Source of the DNA: Fulvivirga ulvae
Lineage (GTDB): Bacteria > Bacteroidota > Bacteroidia > Cytophagales > Cyclobacteriaceae
Reading direction: 5' to 3'
Assembly: GCF_021389975.1 (NCBI RefSeq)
Contig: NZ_CP089981.1
Coordinates: forward strand, 6,659,501 to 6,723,500
DNA: 64,000 nt
Part shown: positions 1 through 12,600 of the stretch, piece by piece
Layout of the letters: each line of letters begins with the position of its first letter
How positions within the stretch are numbered: position 1 is the stretch's first letter
The notes under the pieces: generated by a model
What the model saw: only the letters and a program-made list of their open reading frames with translations
Told to the model about the DNA's origin: nothing
The model's database searches: none
Program-made: the position numbers and the translations under genes

Positions 1-210
1 GTCTTTCAAGTAAGCACTAGCCTTGACATATGCGGGGTCATTTATATTATCGATATCTTCTCCTGCCTCCCGGAGTTCATCATCTGTAAAAAAGGTTACA
101 GACTCCACCCCATCTCTCAGGTTTGCCCAAAAGTCGTCAATATTATTAGCGCCCGGAAACCTTCCTGACATGCCTATGATTGCGATCTCTAATCCTGTAT
201 ACTTTCCCAT
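1..210 (-). CDS. Polyketide synthase, N-terminal start of a ketosynthase (partial, runs off left edge)
   Basis: Reading the minus strand from the ATG at 208-210 gives 70 residues that open with EIAIIGMSGRFPGANN and DFWANL, the standard beginning of a type I PKS ketosynthase domain. There is no stop before the window edge, so only the first part of the KS is visible. The catalytic Cys-His-His lies outside. It starts 42 bases after the stop of the NRPS at 253-3615, in the same direction, so it is probably the next protein of the assembly line and would extend the peptidyl chain with a ketide unit. No docking segment precedes the KS. What follows the KS cannot be seen. Confidence 0.9.
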   Translation of the reverse strand, partial: MGKYTGLEIAIIGMSGRFPGANNIDDFWANLRDGVESVTFFTDDELREAGEDIDNINDPAYVKASAYLKD

Positions 211-252
211 ATTGTCTATAGTCTAATTCACTGACAGATGCTATCGATCTTA

Positions 253-3200
253 TCAATAATCATCCATTTGATTAAATATGCTCAGATTGTCTTCTGCTTC
301 CATGAGCTCCTCATCCAGCTTTTCTGCCATCTCTTTAACTCCGGTATCTCCATTGATAATGTGATCGGCAATCTTCGAAATGGTGGTCAGCCTGAACATG
401 GAAGCCACTGAAAAGTCACTGTTAAAATATTCATTGACCTTATTTTTCAACTCTATTATTCTTATTGAATGTCCCCCCAACTCAAAGAAGTTGGAGTTAA
501 CTCCTATCTTATCCGCGTCGAGCCCCAGAATTTCGGACCATATTTCTACCAGCTTGGCTTCAACTTCATTGGAAGCCGCCTGATAGGTATCAGAAGTTGT
601 AATTTCCGGTTCAGGAAGGGCACTTCTGTTGAGTTTACCATTGGCGGTCAGGGGTAGCTCTTCTATCGGAACAAACAGCGAGGGGATCATATAGTCTGGC
701 AATACATCAGCTAAGTACTCCCTAAGCACTTTAGGCTCCACCGTTTCCTTAGCCACATAATAGGCTACCAGGTATTTGTTACCACGCTTGTCAATATCAA
801 TAACGGCAATTTCATTGATAGCCGGATGTACGGCCAGTTGCCTTTCAATCTCACCCAATTCAATCCTGTAGCCCCGGATTTTTACCTGCCGGTCGATCCT
901 GCCCAGGAATTCGATATGACCATTTTTCAACCACCGTCCCCAGTCACCGGTTTTGTACATTCTCCATTGATCGTTGTATGGATCAAAACCGAATTTTTCG
1001 TGGGTTAAATCCGGGTTGTTTACATATCCTTTAGCCACTCCTGCTCCGGACACGCATATTTCTCCTGCCACCCCAACAGGGAGCAATTCACCGTTTTCAC
1101 CCAAAATCAATATTCTTTTATTGGCAACAGGCTTACCAATGCTATAATGATCTCCAGGGTAAGGGTATTCACATGAAGTTGTCCAGATAGAATCTTCGGT
1201 CGGACCGTAAAGATTAAATGCTGCAAAAGGCAAATCTCTTTCAGACTTATAATTCAGTCTGTCTCCTGCAATGTTCATTACGCGTAAGCCAACAGTACTG
1301 TCAGGCCAATCCGCCTTCAGGAGGTATTCCGCTATGGCTGTAGGCTGGTATGTAATTTCAATACTATTATCAGCCAACCAGGATTTCATCAATGAGGGAT
1401 CAAACCTGATTTCAGCAGGGGCTATATTAAGGACTCCACCAAAGGCTAAGGCCGGCCATATTTCAAAAGCAGAAGCATCGAAAATGACATTAGCAACCTG
1501 ACTCAGCTTTGTGCCTGTCACTACCTCAAATTTCTGCTGAAAATGGTAAACCATATTCAATATTCCCTGGTTCAGCACTTCCACACCTTTAGGCTTACCA
1601 GTGGTTCCGGAAGTATAAATAATATAGATAGGATCTTCAGGACTTACCTCAGCCCTAATTTCTTCGGATACCTCCAGTACTGCTTCGTTAACATACACGA
1701 CCCTCTCCTTTTCAATTTGGGATATGAAGTCTGACTGATGTTTTTTAAAGGCTTCATGAGTCAACAACAATTGGGCTTCGCAATCTGAAAATTTGAGGAT
1801 ATTCCGGGCATCAGCTTCATCAGGTGAGAGGGGCACATAAGCACATCCGGTCTTCAATACCGCCAGCATACTGGCTATCAACTCCACAGAGGGACCGAAA
1901 AGTAAAGCGACCCTTTTCAAGCCATTTTTATCCAGAATCTCATTGATCTGATGGGCAATTTGATTGGCCTTATGATTTAACTGTCTGTAGGTAACATGAT
2001 CTTCTCCATATTGAACAGCTATACTTTCGGGGTTAGTTTCAACCTGCCTTTCAAACATGGAAATGATTCCCTTCTCCGTCGGGTATTCTGCTCTGGTATC
2101 ATTAAACTCTTGTAGCAGTTGTTGTTTTTCCGACACTGGGAGGATATCAATATCCGAAATCCGGATATCGACATCTTCAATAACAGCGCTAATGATTTGT
2201 TTGAAGTAGGTAACAAACCTTTCTATAGTATCACTATCAAACAGCTCTGTAGAATACTCAAAACTAAACGACAACCCTTCATCTGACTCCAGTGTTGAGA
2301 GTGCAATATCAAATTTTGAGGTTTGGCTCTTCCATGTTTGAGGCTCTAGGGTAAGCCCGGGAATCTCAAGTTCAGTCTGGCTGAAGTTTTGAAAAACAAA
2401 CATCACATCAAACAGGGGATTTCGACTGGTATCTCTTGTCACCTGTAAGTCATCGATCAGTTCTTCGTATTGATAGGTTTGATGCGCAAAGCATTGATGT
2501 GTATTTTCCTTTACGGAAATAAGAAAATCCTTAAAGCTATGACTGGAAGCCGGGTAGTTTCTCAGGGCTACGGTATTGACAAACATACCGATCAGATTCT
2601 CCAGGTCGGCATGTTGTCTGCCTGCTACAGGTGTGCCTATAACAATGTCTTCCTGGTTACACAGTTTGGCAAGCAATATGTTATAAATCGCCAGCACGAC
2701 CATAAACAGGGTGGCTCCTTCCTGATCGGCAATAGCCTGAAGCCTGGCTGCTTCGGCTTTGCTTATTTCAAAATCTACAGCCGCCCCGCCATGCTTTCTC
2801 ACTGGTGGCCTTTTATGGTCCAGCGGCAACTCCAATAAAGCCGGCTGGCTGGCGAATTGTGCTTTCCAGAAATCTCTTTGTTTAGCAATTTCCTCCTGTT
2901 GTTTTTCGCTCTGCTGCCATTCTGCGTAATCTTTATAGGTTAATGCTATCGGAGGCAATGTTTCATGATTATAAAAGGCCATGAAATCCTGAATCAGAAC
3001 AGCTTGCGAAACTCCATCCGTTACAATATGATGTATATCGACAATCAGCAGGTGTTCTTCCGGAGTAGTGCTTACAATACCCACCCTAATCAGTGGGGCG
3101 CTTTGTAAATCAAATGGCCTGATAAATTTCTCTGTGGTTAACTGCAATTCACTTTCCTGACATTCTAAGTATTCGATTCCGAAATTTACCTCGTCATGCA

Positions 3201-3615
3201 CTTTTTGCAGGGGCTCATTATTGATCAACTCAAAGGAGGTTCTCAGGCATTCGTGTCGTTGTAAAAGTTGTTGAAAAGCCTTGTTAAATCTTTCTTTATC
3301 AATGATCCCGGTTAGTCTGACCGTTTGCGGCAGATTATAAACCGTGGATGTACTATCGAATTGGTAAAGGAAATATAAGCGGCGCTGTGCCGAAGACAAT
3401 TTGTAATGTTCCTTATTTTCTACCTTATCTATTTTCACAAAACTGTTTTTACGAGCTACTTCTTCCAGATAGCTTGTCAGATACTCCTTGTTTTCTTTAA
3501 TCTCCTGCACCAGGTCGCCGGTCAAAACACCCTGCGGGGCATTTATTTTTAACTTCCCATCCACCAGCGTGAGATTAACGTTAAGCTTCCTAAGTTTTGT
3601 TATTATTGCTTTCAT
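253..3615 (-). CDS. Non-ribosomal peptide synthetase, docking-C-A-T single module
   Basis: This 1120-residue protein adds one amino acid to a carrier-bound chain. Residues 1-55 look like a TubC-type N-terminal docking domain. A condensation domain follows (about 70-490) with intact HHIVTDG at 195-201. An adenylation domain (about 505-1000) has YIIYTSGTTGKPKG, NLYGPTED at 801, a variant TGDWGRW at 889 and the core-10 lysine at NGKLNR. The carrier domain has FFELGGHS near 1043-1050. No thioesterase or epimerase follows. My reading of the ten specificity residues is D-A-F-T-N-A-L-I-W-K, which I cannot assign to a substrate. It begins 19 bases after the hybrid synthetase and is followed 42 bases later by a PKS start, so it should sit between them in the line. 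Confidence 0.95.
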   Translation of the reverse strand: MKAIITKLRKLNVNLTLVDGKLKINAPQGVLTGDLVQEIKENKEYLTSYLEEVARKNSFVKIDKVENKEHYKLSSAQRRLYFLYQFDSTSTVYNLPQTVRLTGIIDKERFNKAFQQLLQRHECLRTSFELINNEPLQKVHDEVNFGIEYLECQESELQLTTEKFIRPFDLQSAPLIRVGIVSTTPEEHLLIVDIHHIVTDGVSQAVLIQDFMAFYNHETLPPIALTYKDYAEWQQSEKQQEEIAKQRDFWKAQFASQPALLELPLDHKRPPVRKHGGAAVDFEISKAEAARLQAIADQEGATLFMVVLAIYNILLAKLCNQEDIVIGTPVAGRQHADLENLIGMFVNTVALRNYPASSHSFKDFLISVKENTHQCFAHQTYQYEELIDDLQVTRDTSRNPLFDVMFVFQNFSQTELEIPGLTLEPQTWKSQTSKFDIALSTLESDEGLSFSFEYSTELFDSDTIERFVTYFKQIISAVIEDVDIRISDIDILPVSEKQQLLQEFNDTRAEYPTEKGIISMFERQVETNPESIAVQYGEDHVTYRQLNHKANQIAHQINEILDKNGLKRVALLFGPSVELIASMLAVLKTGCAYVPLSPDEADARNILKFSDCEAQLLLTHEAFKKHQSDFISQIEKERVVYVNEAVLEVSEEIRAEVSPEDPIYIIYTSGTTGKPKGVEVLNQGILNMVYHFQQKFEVVTGTKLSQVANVIFDASAFEIWPALAFGGVLNIAPAEIRFDPSLMKSWLADNSIEITYQPTAIAEYLLKADWPDSTVGLRVMNIAGDRLNYKSERDLPFAAFNLYGPTEDSIWTTSCEYPYPGDHYSIGKPVANKRILILGENGELLPVGVAGEICVSGAGVAKGYVNNPDLTHEKFGFDPYNDQWRMYKTGDWGRWLKNGHIEFLGRIDRQVKIRGYRIELGEIERQLAVHPAINEIAVIDIDKRGNKYLVAYYVAKETVEPKVLREYLADVLPDYMIPSLFVPIEELPLTANGKLNRSALPEPEITTSDTYQAASNEVEAKLVEIWSEILGLDADKIGVNSNFFELGGHSIRIIELKNKVNEYFNSDFSVASMFRLTTISKIADHIINGDTGVKEMAEKLDEELMEAEDNLSIFNQMDDY

Positions 3616-3634
3616 TATAAAATATTAACCTTCC

Positions 3635-6600
3635 CTAATCGAGAATAATCTCGTCACTCATAACCACATCACTAGGCTCTCCATTTTTAGCCCAGTTTTC
3701 ATTATCTATATATTCAGACATCATTTCAATGGTGTTGGAGACAAATATCTCCTGTAATGGTATTTCCACATTCAGCTCTCTGAAAATCCTGTTCGCAAGT
3801 ACGGTAGCTCTTAACGAGTGTCCTCCCAGCTCAAAGAAGCTGACATTGATACTGACCAGCCTTTCGTCCACCTTCAATATCTCTGCCCATATCTCTACCA
3901 GCTTTTTCTCAGTTTCAGAGGAAGGTGCTACATATTCCTTTGGAGCTACATCCGGCTCTGGCAACGCTTTCCTGTCTATCTTTCCGTTCGTACTGATGGG
4001 CATACGCTGCATATGCACGTAATATGAAGGGATCATATAATCGGGCAGCTTATCTGACAAATAAGTACGTATGCCGGCCGCTTCCAATTCGCTCTCTGCC
4101 ACATAATAGGCTACCAAAAACTTATCACCGCCCCGTTCTTTAGCCATAACCAGAGCATCTTTGATCTGATCATGCTCATTCAACTGCACCTCGATCTCTT
4201 CAGGCTCTATCCTGAACCCTCTAATTTTCACCTGATTGTCGACCCTGCCTAAGAACTCCACTTCTCCATCTGACGTCCATCTCGCCAGGTCTCCGGTTTT
4301 ATACATTTGCTCGCCTGCCCTAAATGGATTCTCTACAAACTTTTCCTCGGTCAGGGTTTTGTTATTGATATAGCCTCTGGCTACCCCAACACCTGCAATG
4401 CATAACTCCCCGTACATGCCTATCGGCAGCAACTCTCCCTTTTGCCCCAGAATGTAAATGGAGGTATTGTCCATAGGTTTTCCAATAATGGAAATATTGG
4501 TTTCTATGAGGTTGTTATTGCAGGTTGCCCCAACGGATGTTTCTGTAGGCCCATATTCATTGCTGATCTGGGTATGGGGTAATGACTTTTTGCTCTTTTG
4601 CAATAATTCAGGGTTCGCTTTTTCTCCGGCAAGCACCACGAGCCTCAGGCTGGCAGCCTCCTCTTGCTTCAATTCCGTAAGGATAACCTCAAAGATGGCA
4701 GGCGTCATGCCTATATAGCTCACATTTTCATGGTTAATGGTATTGACCAGATATTGTGCATTTAAGCGGTTCTCATTACTCAACAGCACTGTGGTTCCTC
4801 CGGCCAGCAGCAATGAATACAAGTTACTACCGTAACCATCAAAATGATACGACACGACCTGCATAGTAACATCACTGGCGGTGAACTCAAAGTTTGAAAT
4901 TCGCCATGACAGATAGTTGACCATACCGCCATGCTCTACCTCCACCCCTTTAGGGTTACCGGTTGTGCCGGAGGTATAGATCACATATATGAGATCATGA
5001 GGTGCAACTTTTTTGGCTATCGCATCCACGGCATTGTCAGCTATGAGATTTTCGTCAACAATCACAGTCTTCCCCGTGTCAAATCTGAAGTCTTCCAATT
5101 CAACTGCCTCGTGCGTAAGCAATAATTGAGCATCACAATCGACAAGGATATATTCATTTCTCTCTGCCGGAGCTTCTGGAGATAGTGGCACATAAGCGTG
5201 CCTAGCTTTCATTACTCCAAGCATACTGGCGATCATTTCAACCGACGGGTTGAACAGCAAACCTATTTTGTTATTCCCTTCCGGCACCTTGTTCAGGGCC
5301 ATCTGGGCAATACTATTTGCCATGGCATCAAGGTCCTTGAAACTGATCCTTTGATCACCATAAACTACCGCAATATTATCAGGGTGGAGTTTCACCTGTT
5401 TCTCAAACAGGGTGACTATAGTTTCTTCTTTCGGGTAGTCTACACTTGTGTTGTTAAACACATTCAGCAGTTGGTGCTTCTCTTCTGAAGTGATGATCTC
5501 CAGCGCTGACAGGCGCTGATCGGCATTGGCGGTTACTGACTCTACTATTCTCTGGAAGTAGCCTATAAAACGGGTGATTGTTTCAGGGTTAAACAGGTCC
5601 GATGAGTACTCAAAGCTCAGTTGCATGCCACCCTCCTCTTCAACCGCTGTCAGGGTCAGGTCAAACTTCGACACTGTACGACTACTTTGGTACGGGATCA
5701 GCTCCAATCCTGATATTTTTGATTCAGCCTCTTCCTGGTTCTGGAACACGAACATCACATCAAACAAGGGATTCCTGTTTACAGCTCTGTCTGCTTTCAC
5801 TTCATCGATCAGTGCTTCATAAGGGTAGCCTTGGTTCTCCATGCTCAGCAGTGCACGCTCTTTTACCTCATGTAGAAAATCCCGGAAAGTCTTATCGCCT
5901 GCGGGGTAGTTGCGTAGTGGCAGGGTGTTCACAAACATACCGATCACTCGCTCAAGGTCTGCATGCTGTCTTCCTGCGACAGGGGTTCCTATCACAATAT
6001 CTTCCTGGTTACTCAGCTTACCCAGCAGTACATTGTAGATCGAGAGTAACAGCATATATAAGGTAGTACCTTCTGACTGTGACAGCTCGTGGAGTTTGTG
6101 GGTAGTGGCCTCATTCAGTGTGAAGTCTATGCTGCCACCTTTGCTACTTTTTACCAGTGGACGGGCTTTATCCGTGGGAAGCTCCAGGGAGGTCACTTCT
6201 TCTGAAAACTCGCCTAGCCAGTAGGCTTTCTGTTCACTAATCGCCTCTTGCTGGACCGGGTCTTGCTGCCATTCGGCAAAGTCTTTATACTGAAGGTGAA
6301 GCGGCTCCAGCGCATCTCCGTTGTATAGGTTTGTGAAGTCCTTCATCAGTACGCCTTGCGATATACCATCGGTGATGATATGGTGCATGTCGACTACCAG
6401 TATATGGTCGGTCTCACTCAGGGCTATTACACCGGCACGCATCAAGGGTGACTCGCTCAAGTCAAAGGGAGTTATAAAGTCGCGGATCAGCGCTTCAGCT
6501 CCTTGTTCATCGGACTGATAGTACTGCACTTCAAAATCGTGGTCCTCTGCTATTTTCTGAACAGGGTGGTCATTCTCCACATGGAAAGAGGTTCGGAGAC

Positions 6601-9600
6601 TTTCGTGCCGGCTGACCAGCCTGCTGAAGGCCTGGTTGAGTTTTTCTTTGTCCAATATGCCGTTCAGCCTTACGGTGTAAGGCATGTTATACGCCGTAGA
6701 GTTCTTGTCTATTTGATGAAGTACATACAGACGTTGTTGTGACGACGACAGGGAGTAGTACGATTTTTCGGCCGCTTTTTCTACTGATTTGTAAGTAGTC
6801 TGCTCCCGGTTGCCGAGGTATTGTCCCTGACTGCGAACATCCTGATGGCGGAAGATCTCGCGCAAGGGTATAGTTATGCTAAGTTGCTTGTGTATCTTAT
6901 TGGCCAACAGGCTCGCCAGCAGAGAATGTCCTCCCAGTTCGAAAAAGCTTTGAGTTACACTTACCGCTTCAGGATCAGCTTTCAGTACTTCTGCCCAGAT
7001 GTTCACCAGCTGTTCTTCTATTTCGTTTGATGGCCCTACATACTCCGTACTGCTCACCAGCTCCGGGGCGGGCAAAGACTTCCGGTCTATCTTCCCATTC
7101 GGAGTAAGTGGAAATTTGTCCAAATGCATGAAGTAGGAAGGGATCATGTAATCGGGCAAGCTTTGTGAAAGGTGGTCGCGAAGGTCAGCCGGCTCTATCA
7201 TGGAGGCTGAAACATAGTAGGCTACCAGTATCTGCTCGCCAGAGTTCCCATGAGCATAAACGACTGCTTCTTTGATCTCTTCATGGGTCAGTAGTTGACT
7301 CTCTATTTCACCCGGCTCGATACGATAGCCTCGTATCTTCATCTGGTTGTCCATTCTGCCCAGGTATTCGATAGCGCCGTTAGGCAACCATCTTGCCAAA
7401 TCTCCGGTGCGATAGAAGCGCCCGCTTACTCCGGCAGGGTTGCTCACAAAGCGCTCTTCGGTTAAGGTCTCATTTTGCCAGTAGCCCCGGCCTACTCCTT
7501 TGCCGCCTATGTACAGTTCTCCGGCTATGCCGACAGGCTGGAGGTGTCCTTCTTCGCCGACGATCAGCATCGTGGTATTGGCTATCGGTGTACCGATATC
7601 TATTCGTTCTGCTTCGGTTAGTTCCTGAACCGATGACCATACCGTGGTCTCGGTGGGACCGTACATGTTAAAAATCCTACCCTGATATTGGCCTTGCAGG
7701 GTCTGAAGCAAATCCGCAGGGAAGCCTTCTCCCCCTACCATCAGAGTATCTATATTTTGCAGGGCTTCCGCCGCATGGCTGGAGGATAGTAACATCTTCA
7801 GGTGCGATGGGGTGATTTGCATCTTGTTGATGCCACCTGTGCTTATCAGTTTACAAAGTGCATCGGGATCTTTCTGGTCACTGTTACCTGCCAGCACAAC
7901 CTCGTGCCCTTGAAGTAATGGCAACAGACTTTCCAGTACGAAAATATCAAATGAGATCGTGGTCAGACAGAGCATGCGTGAGCCTTGCTCCATTGGTATG
8001 CGGGCAGCTATACCCTCTACAAAGTTGATCACATTGCGGTGCTCGATCATCACGCCTTTTGGCCGTCCGGTAGAGCCGGAGGTGTAAATCATATATGCCA
8101 GTTGTGATGGTGATATCGATACACCGGGGTTAGCTGTATTTTCTTCTGATATTGAGGCTGAGGTAACGTCTATAATTTGTAGTTGCTCTCCAAATTGGTT
8201 TGCTCTTTTTTCCAGGTCTGTATCGGTCAGCATCAGACTCAGGCCGCTGTCTTTCACGATGTAGTCTATGCGGTCTTCCGGGTAGTCCGGGTCTATAGGC
8301 ACATAGGTACAACCGGCTTTCAATGCACCAAGGATGCTGATGAAAAGGGCTTCGGTGCGAGGCAGCATGATCCCCACAATGGCTTCGACTGGAAGGTTCT
8401 GTTTCCGCATCTTGTGTGCCAGCTGGTTACTCCTGCTATTCAGTTCTTCATAGGTCAGGCTTTTGCCTCCGTAGGTTAGTGCTATGGCTGCCTTATTTTT
8501 AGCTACTTGTGCTTCAAACGCGGTAACGATACTGCGGCTTTCATCAAAAGTAAGTGCTGTATCGTTAAAGTCGCTCAATATCAGACCTCTCTCCTCTTCG
8601 GTGATCAGATCAATATCCGACAGCCTGATGTTAACATCGGCCAGTATTGTAGAGATGATCTGATTAAAATAGCTTATAAATCGCTCCATGGTTTCTCCTT
8701 TGAACAAGGCGGTGCAGTACTCGAAATACAGAGCCAGTGCTCCTTCCTTTTCATATGCCGTCAACGTCAGGTCAAACTTGGAAACAATATGATTATCATC
8801 GTACTGTGTGATCTTTAGTCCGGGTATTTCAAGCACTGAACGCTCAAAGTTCTCATACGAGAAGAGTACATCAAACAAAGGGTTTCGGCTGATGTTTCGC
8901 TCCAGCTTCAGGTCATCTATTAAATATTCATAAGGGTACGCCTGGTGGTCAAAGCTCTCAAGTGTTTTGTTCTTCACCTGATCCAGGAATTCTCTAAAAC
9001 TTTGTGTACCGTCAGCCTGGTTTCGTAAGGGCAGGGTATTGATAAACATCCCCATCATCTGTTCCAGATCAGCATGTTGTCTTCCTGAAATGGGTGTCCC
9101 TATCACTATATCTTCCTGATTGCTCAGTTTACTCAGAAGAATATGATAGGCTGACAGGAGTATCGTAAAGAGTGTCGTTCCTTCACCTTCGGCTATCTTT
9201 CTTAGTTTTTCTGTGTTAGCTGCGCTGATTTCAAATTTCCTGATGTCTCCCTCAAAGCTTTTTATAGCAGGCCTGACATAATCTGCAGGCAAGTTGAGTG
9301 GGGTCGCCTCACTGTCAAATGCTTCTAACCAGAAGGCTTTTTGCTCCATGAGTTCCTGCTGAAAATCACTTCCCTGCTGCCACACGGCATAGTCTTTATA
9401 ATGCAGCTCGAGATTCTCTAACGGCTGCCCTTTGTAAAGCGCCATGAAGTCTTTGATCATAACACTCTTGGATACTCCATCTGTAATGATATGTGGCAAA
9501 TCTACCATCAACACATGTTCAAGCTCAGATACCTTCACTAACCCGACACGTATCAGAGGAGCCTGGGTCAAATCAAATGGCTTAATGAAACTGTTAATTA

Positions 9601-12600
9601 CTGAGGGTATATCTTTATCTGACGCGGTATAAAATTGCAGGTCAAAATCAAACTGCTCAGTTATAGCTTGGCAAGGCTGATCATCTACAACCTCAAACTT
9701 TGTTCTGAGAGGCTCGTGCCGATCAATTAGCGTTTCAAATACTTCTCTAATCTTTTGATAATCAAGCGCCCCACTCAACTTAAGTGCTATGGGCATATTG
9801 TAGGCTACGGAGCCATTGTCAAATTCATTGAGGAAGTATAGCCTTCGTTGAACAGAGCTCAATGGGTAATACGCACTGCTTTCCGCCCTGGATATCACTG
9901 TATATTCAGCCTGTTCATTCGCTTCATTCTTTCCTAACGATGTACTTAAGTATGCGCTTAGTTCTTTGACTGAAGCATGTTGGAAAAATTCAGTTATCGA
10001 AAGCTCTATGTTAAACCGCTTATGTATACGGCCAATCATGGTAAGAACTTTCAAAGAATCTCCTCCCAATTCGAAGAAATCATTAAAAGGTCTGATATCC
10101 TCCATGCCGAAGAATTCTTTCCAGAGCTGAAGCATCTCCAACTCAATATTATCCCTGGAGGCAACCGGTGCCAAGGCCTTATCTTCCTGACCATTCACCT
10201 TGTTTTTAACCCATTGAGATACCCTTTGATTGAGATCACCAACAGAAACCACTACTTGTGGCTGATGAGTCAGCGCAGTAACTCTCTCAAAAACCTCTAA
10301 TAATTCATCAGGCCTTATTCCTTCACCCGGGTTATCCTCAAACGCAAGTCCATCCAGGTTTACGCTGAACCAATTAGGGGACTCTGTTTCATGAATGGTA
10401 TTCAACTCATGATCCAAAGCCATGTTGGCCGAGGCATATGCGCCAAATTGAAGTCCACCAAGTATTGATGAAATAGAAGATATGGCCAGGCAAAAATCGA
10501 GTTCTCTGTTACCCATAACCTTTTTCAGGTTATGTATACCGGTACATTTTGTTCTGAATTGTTCACGGTAGTCATCGTCCGTGAGGTTATCTATCAGGTT
10601 AATGCTTTTGCCCTGAAGGGTGCCTGCGGCATGAACAACACCATTTATTTTGCCGTATTGCTTTTCGGCAGTATCTACAACAAATTCAAGGTCTGTGTGG
10701 CTTGAAATATCTGCTTTGAAATAGCTCGCTTTACCAAGGCCGTTATTCAGTTGATTGATCTGGTCTGCTTTAAGCGCCTGATCTGCTCTACCCAGCAACA
10801 CAACACTGGCCTGATATTTTGTGGTCAGGTATTGTGCCAGGGTGTATCCCAATTTTCCAAGGCCACCAGTGATCAGGTACACGCCTTCCTTCTTTAGCAT
10901 TGTCCCTTCGTTCTGCAAGTCAACCTGTTCGAATGATTGTTCCCATCGTCGGGAATTTCTCAACGCCAGCGAAAGACCATTTTTACGCTTTGTTAATTCA
11001 CCAGCAAGCTGATCAACATGTCTTTCTATCTCCTGCATCGATAGGTCAATATGACCTGTTGTTACAGGGTACTCCTGTGCGATTACTTTAATCGCTGCCG
11101 GTAATGCAGCTCCTGATGCATTGACTTTTTCAACGCCTAAAACATTATATAAATTACTGGTAACCAAAGTTAAATGCACTCCCGAAAGCGACTCCCCATG
11201 ATGGGCTGATTTTACCACATGGATGAGGTCATAAAAATCAGGATGATGATCGGTGTATTCACTAAGGTCGTCGGTCAGATCCTCTGAAGTGCTGTTGTAA
11301 ATTATCTGATCGTATCTAAAGCTTTTCTCTTTCAGCTCACTGAAGAATTTTGTCAAGTCTTCAAGTGAACCGGGGTTTACTACATATTGGTTATCTGATA
11401 CTTTCTTATATTCATTTCCTTTAACTACAGATACATACGGCACGTGCTCCTGATCAAATTTCCTGATCAGCGATGTCTGAAGCCTGTTATCCTTTCCATA
11501 AATAATATAGCTACCAACATTATCCACTTTCTCGGGCAAGGCAAATGAGCTCCGCCAGCCAGGAATATAGAACCATTCGTTGATATGATTTCTTACTGGT
11601 TCCGAGCTATTTTGTTTAGGACTACCTTCATCTATGCGTACAGAGTACTGGACTTTTTCAAATGAATAGGTCGGTAGCGGAATTCTTCTTCTTTGTTCTT
11701 CCTCGTAAAACTTAGCCCAATTTACGTCCACACCTTTTTCCCATAGCTTACCCAAACTTCCCAATAAATACTGCTGATCATCAACGTGTTGTTTGGGGTG
11801 CCTAACCAAGCCTACAACTTCATGACTGCTTAAACGATTTTTGTGAGATCGCACAAAAGTACTCAGTACATTACCCGGGCCGACTTCTATAAACACCGAC
11901 TCCTCAGCCTCCATCATTTTGCTTATCCCTTCTGAGAAGCGTACGGTTTCTCTGAGGTGCCTTACCCAATATTCAGGAGATCCGAGGGTTTTATCGTCGG
12001 CTACCTCTCCGGTTAAATTGGATACCAGGGGTATCTGCTGCTTATGGAATTTTATGTTTTCAAATGCGGATTTAAACTGATCCAGTATACCATCCATCAT
12101 GTAGGAATGGAATGCATGGGATGCATGGATTACCTTGCTGCTTAGTCCGCTTTGTTGAATTTTGTTTTGAAAGTCTGCAATGGCCTCTACAGTTCCGGAA
12201 ACCACGCAGTGAGCAGAACTGTTTACTGCGGCCAGTGAGATGTTGTCGTTATCAGTTATTAAAGGGAGTAATTCTTCTTCTCCGGCTGAGATACTAAGCA
12301 TTGCTCCCGGCGCTACCTGCTGCATCAACTGACCTCTGCTGACGACCAGCCTTATGACATCATGAAGGGTAAATATCCCTCCTACACAGGCCGCTACATA
12401 CTCTCCGATGCTATGCCCTATCATCTGAGTAGGTTTAACCCCCCATTGAATTAACAATTGTGCCAGGGCATATTCGATAATAAATAGTGCAGGCTGGGTA
12501 TATTCTGTCTGGTTTACCTGATCAGCGTCTTCGAAATTATCTCCAAATAGTATGGATTTAAGGTCTTTACCGGATATCTCTTCTGCAATTTTCAAACAGT

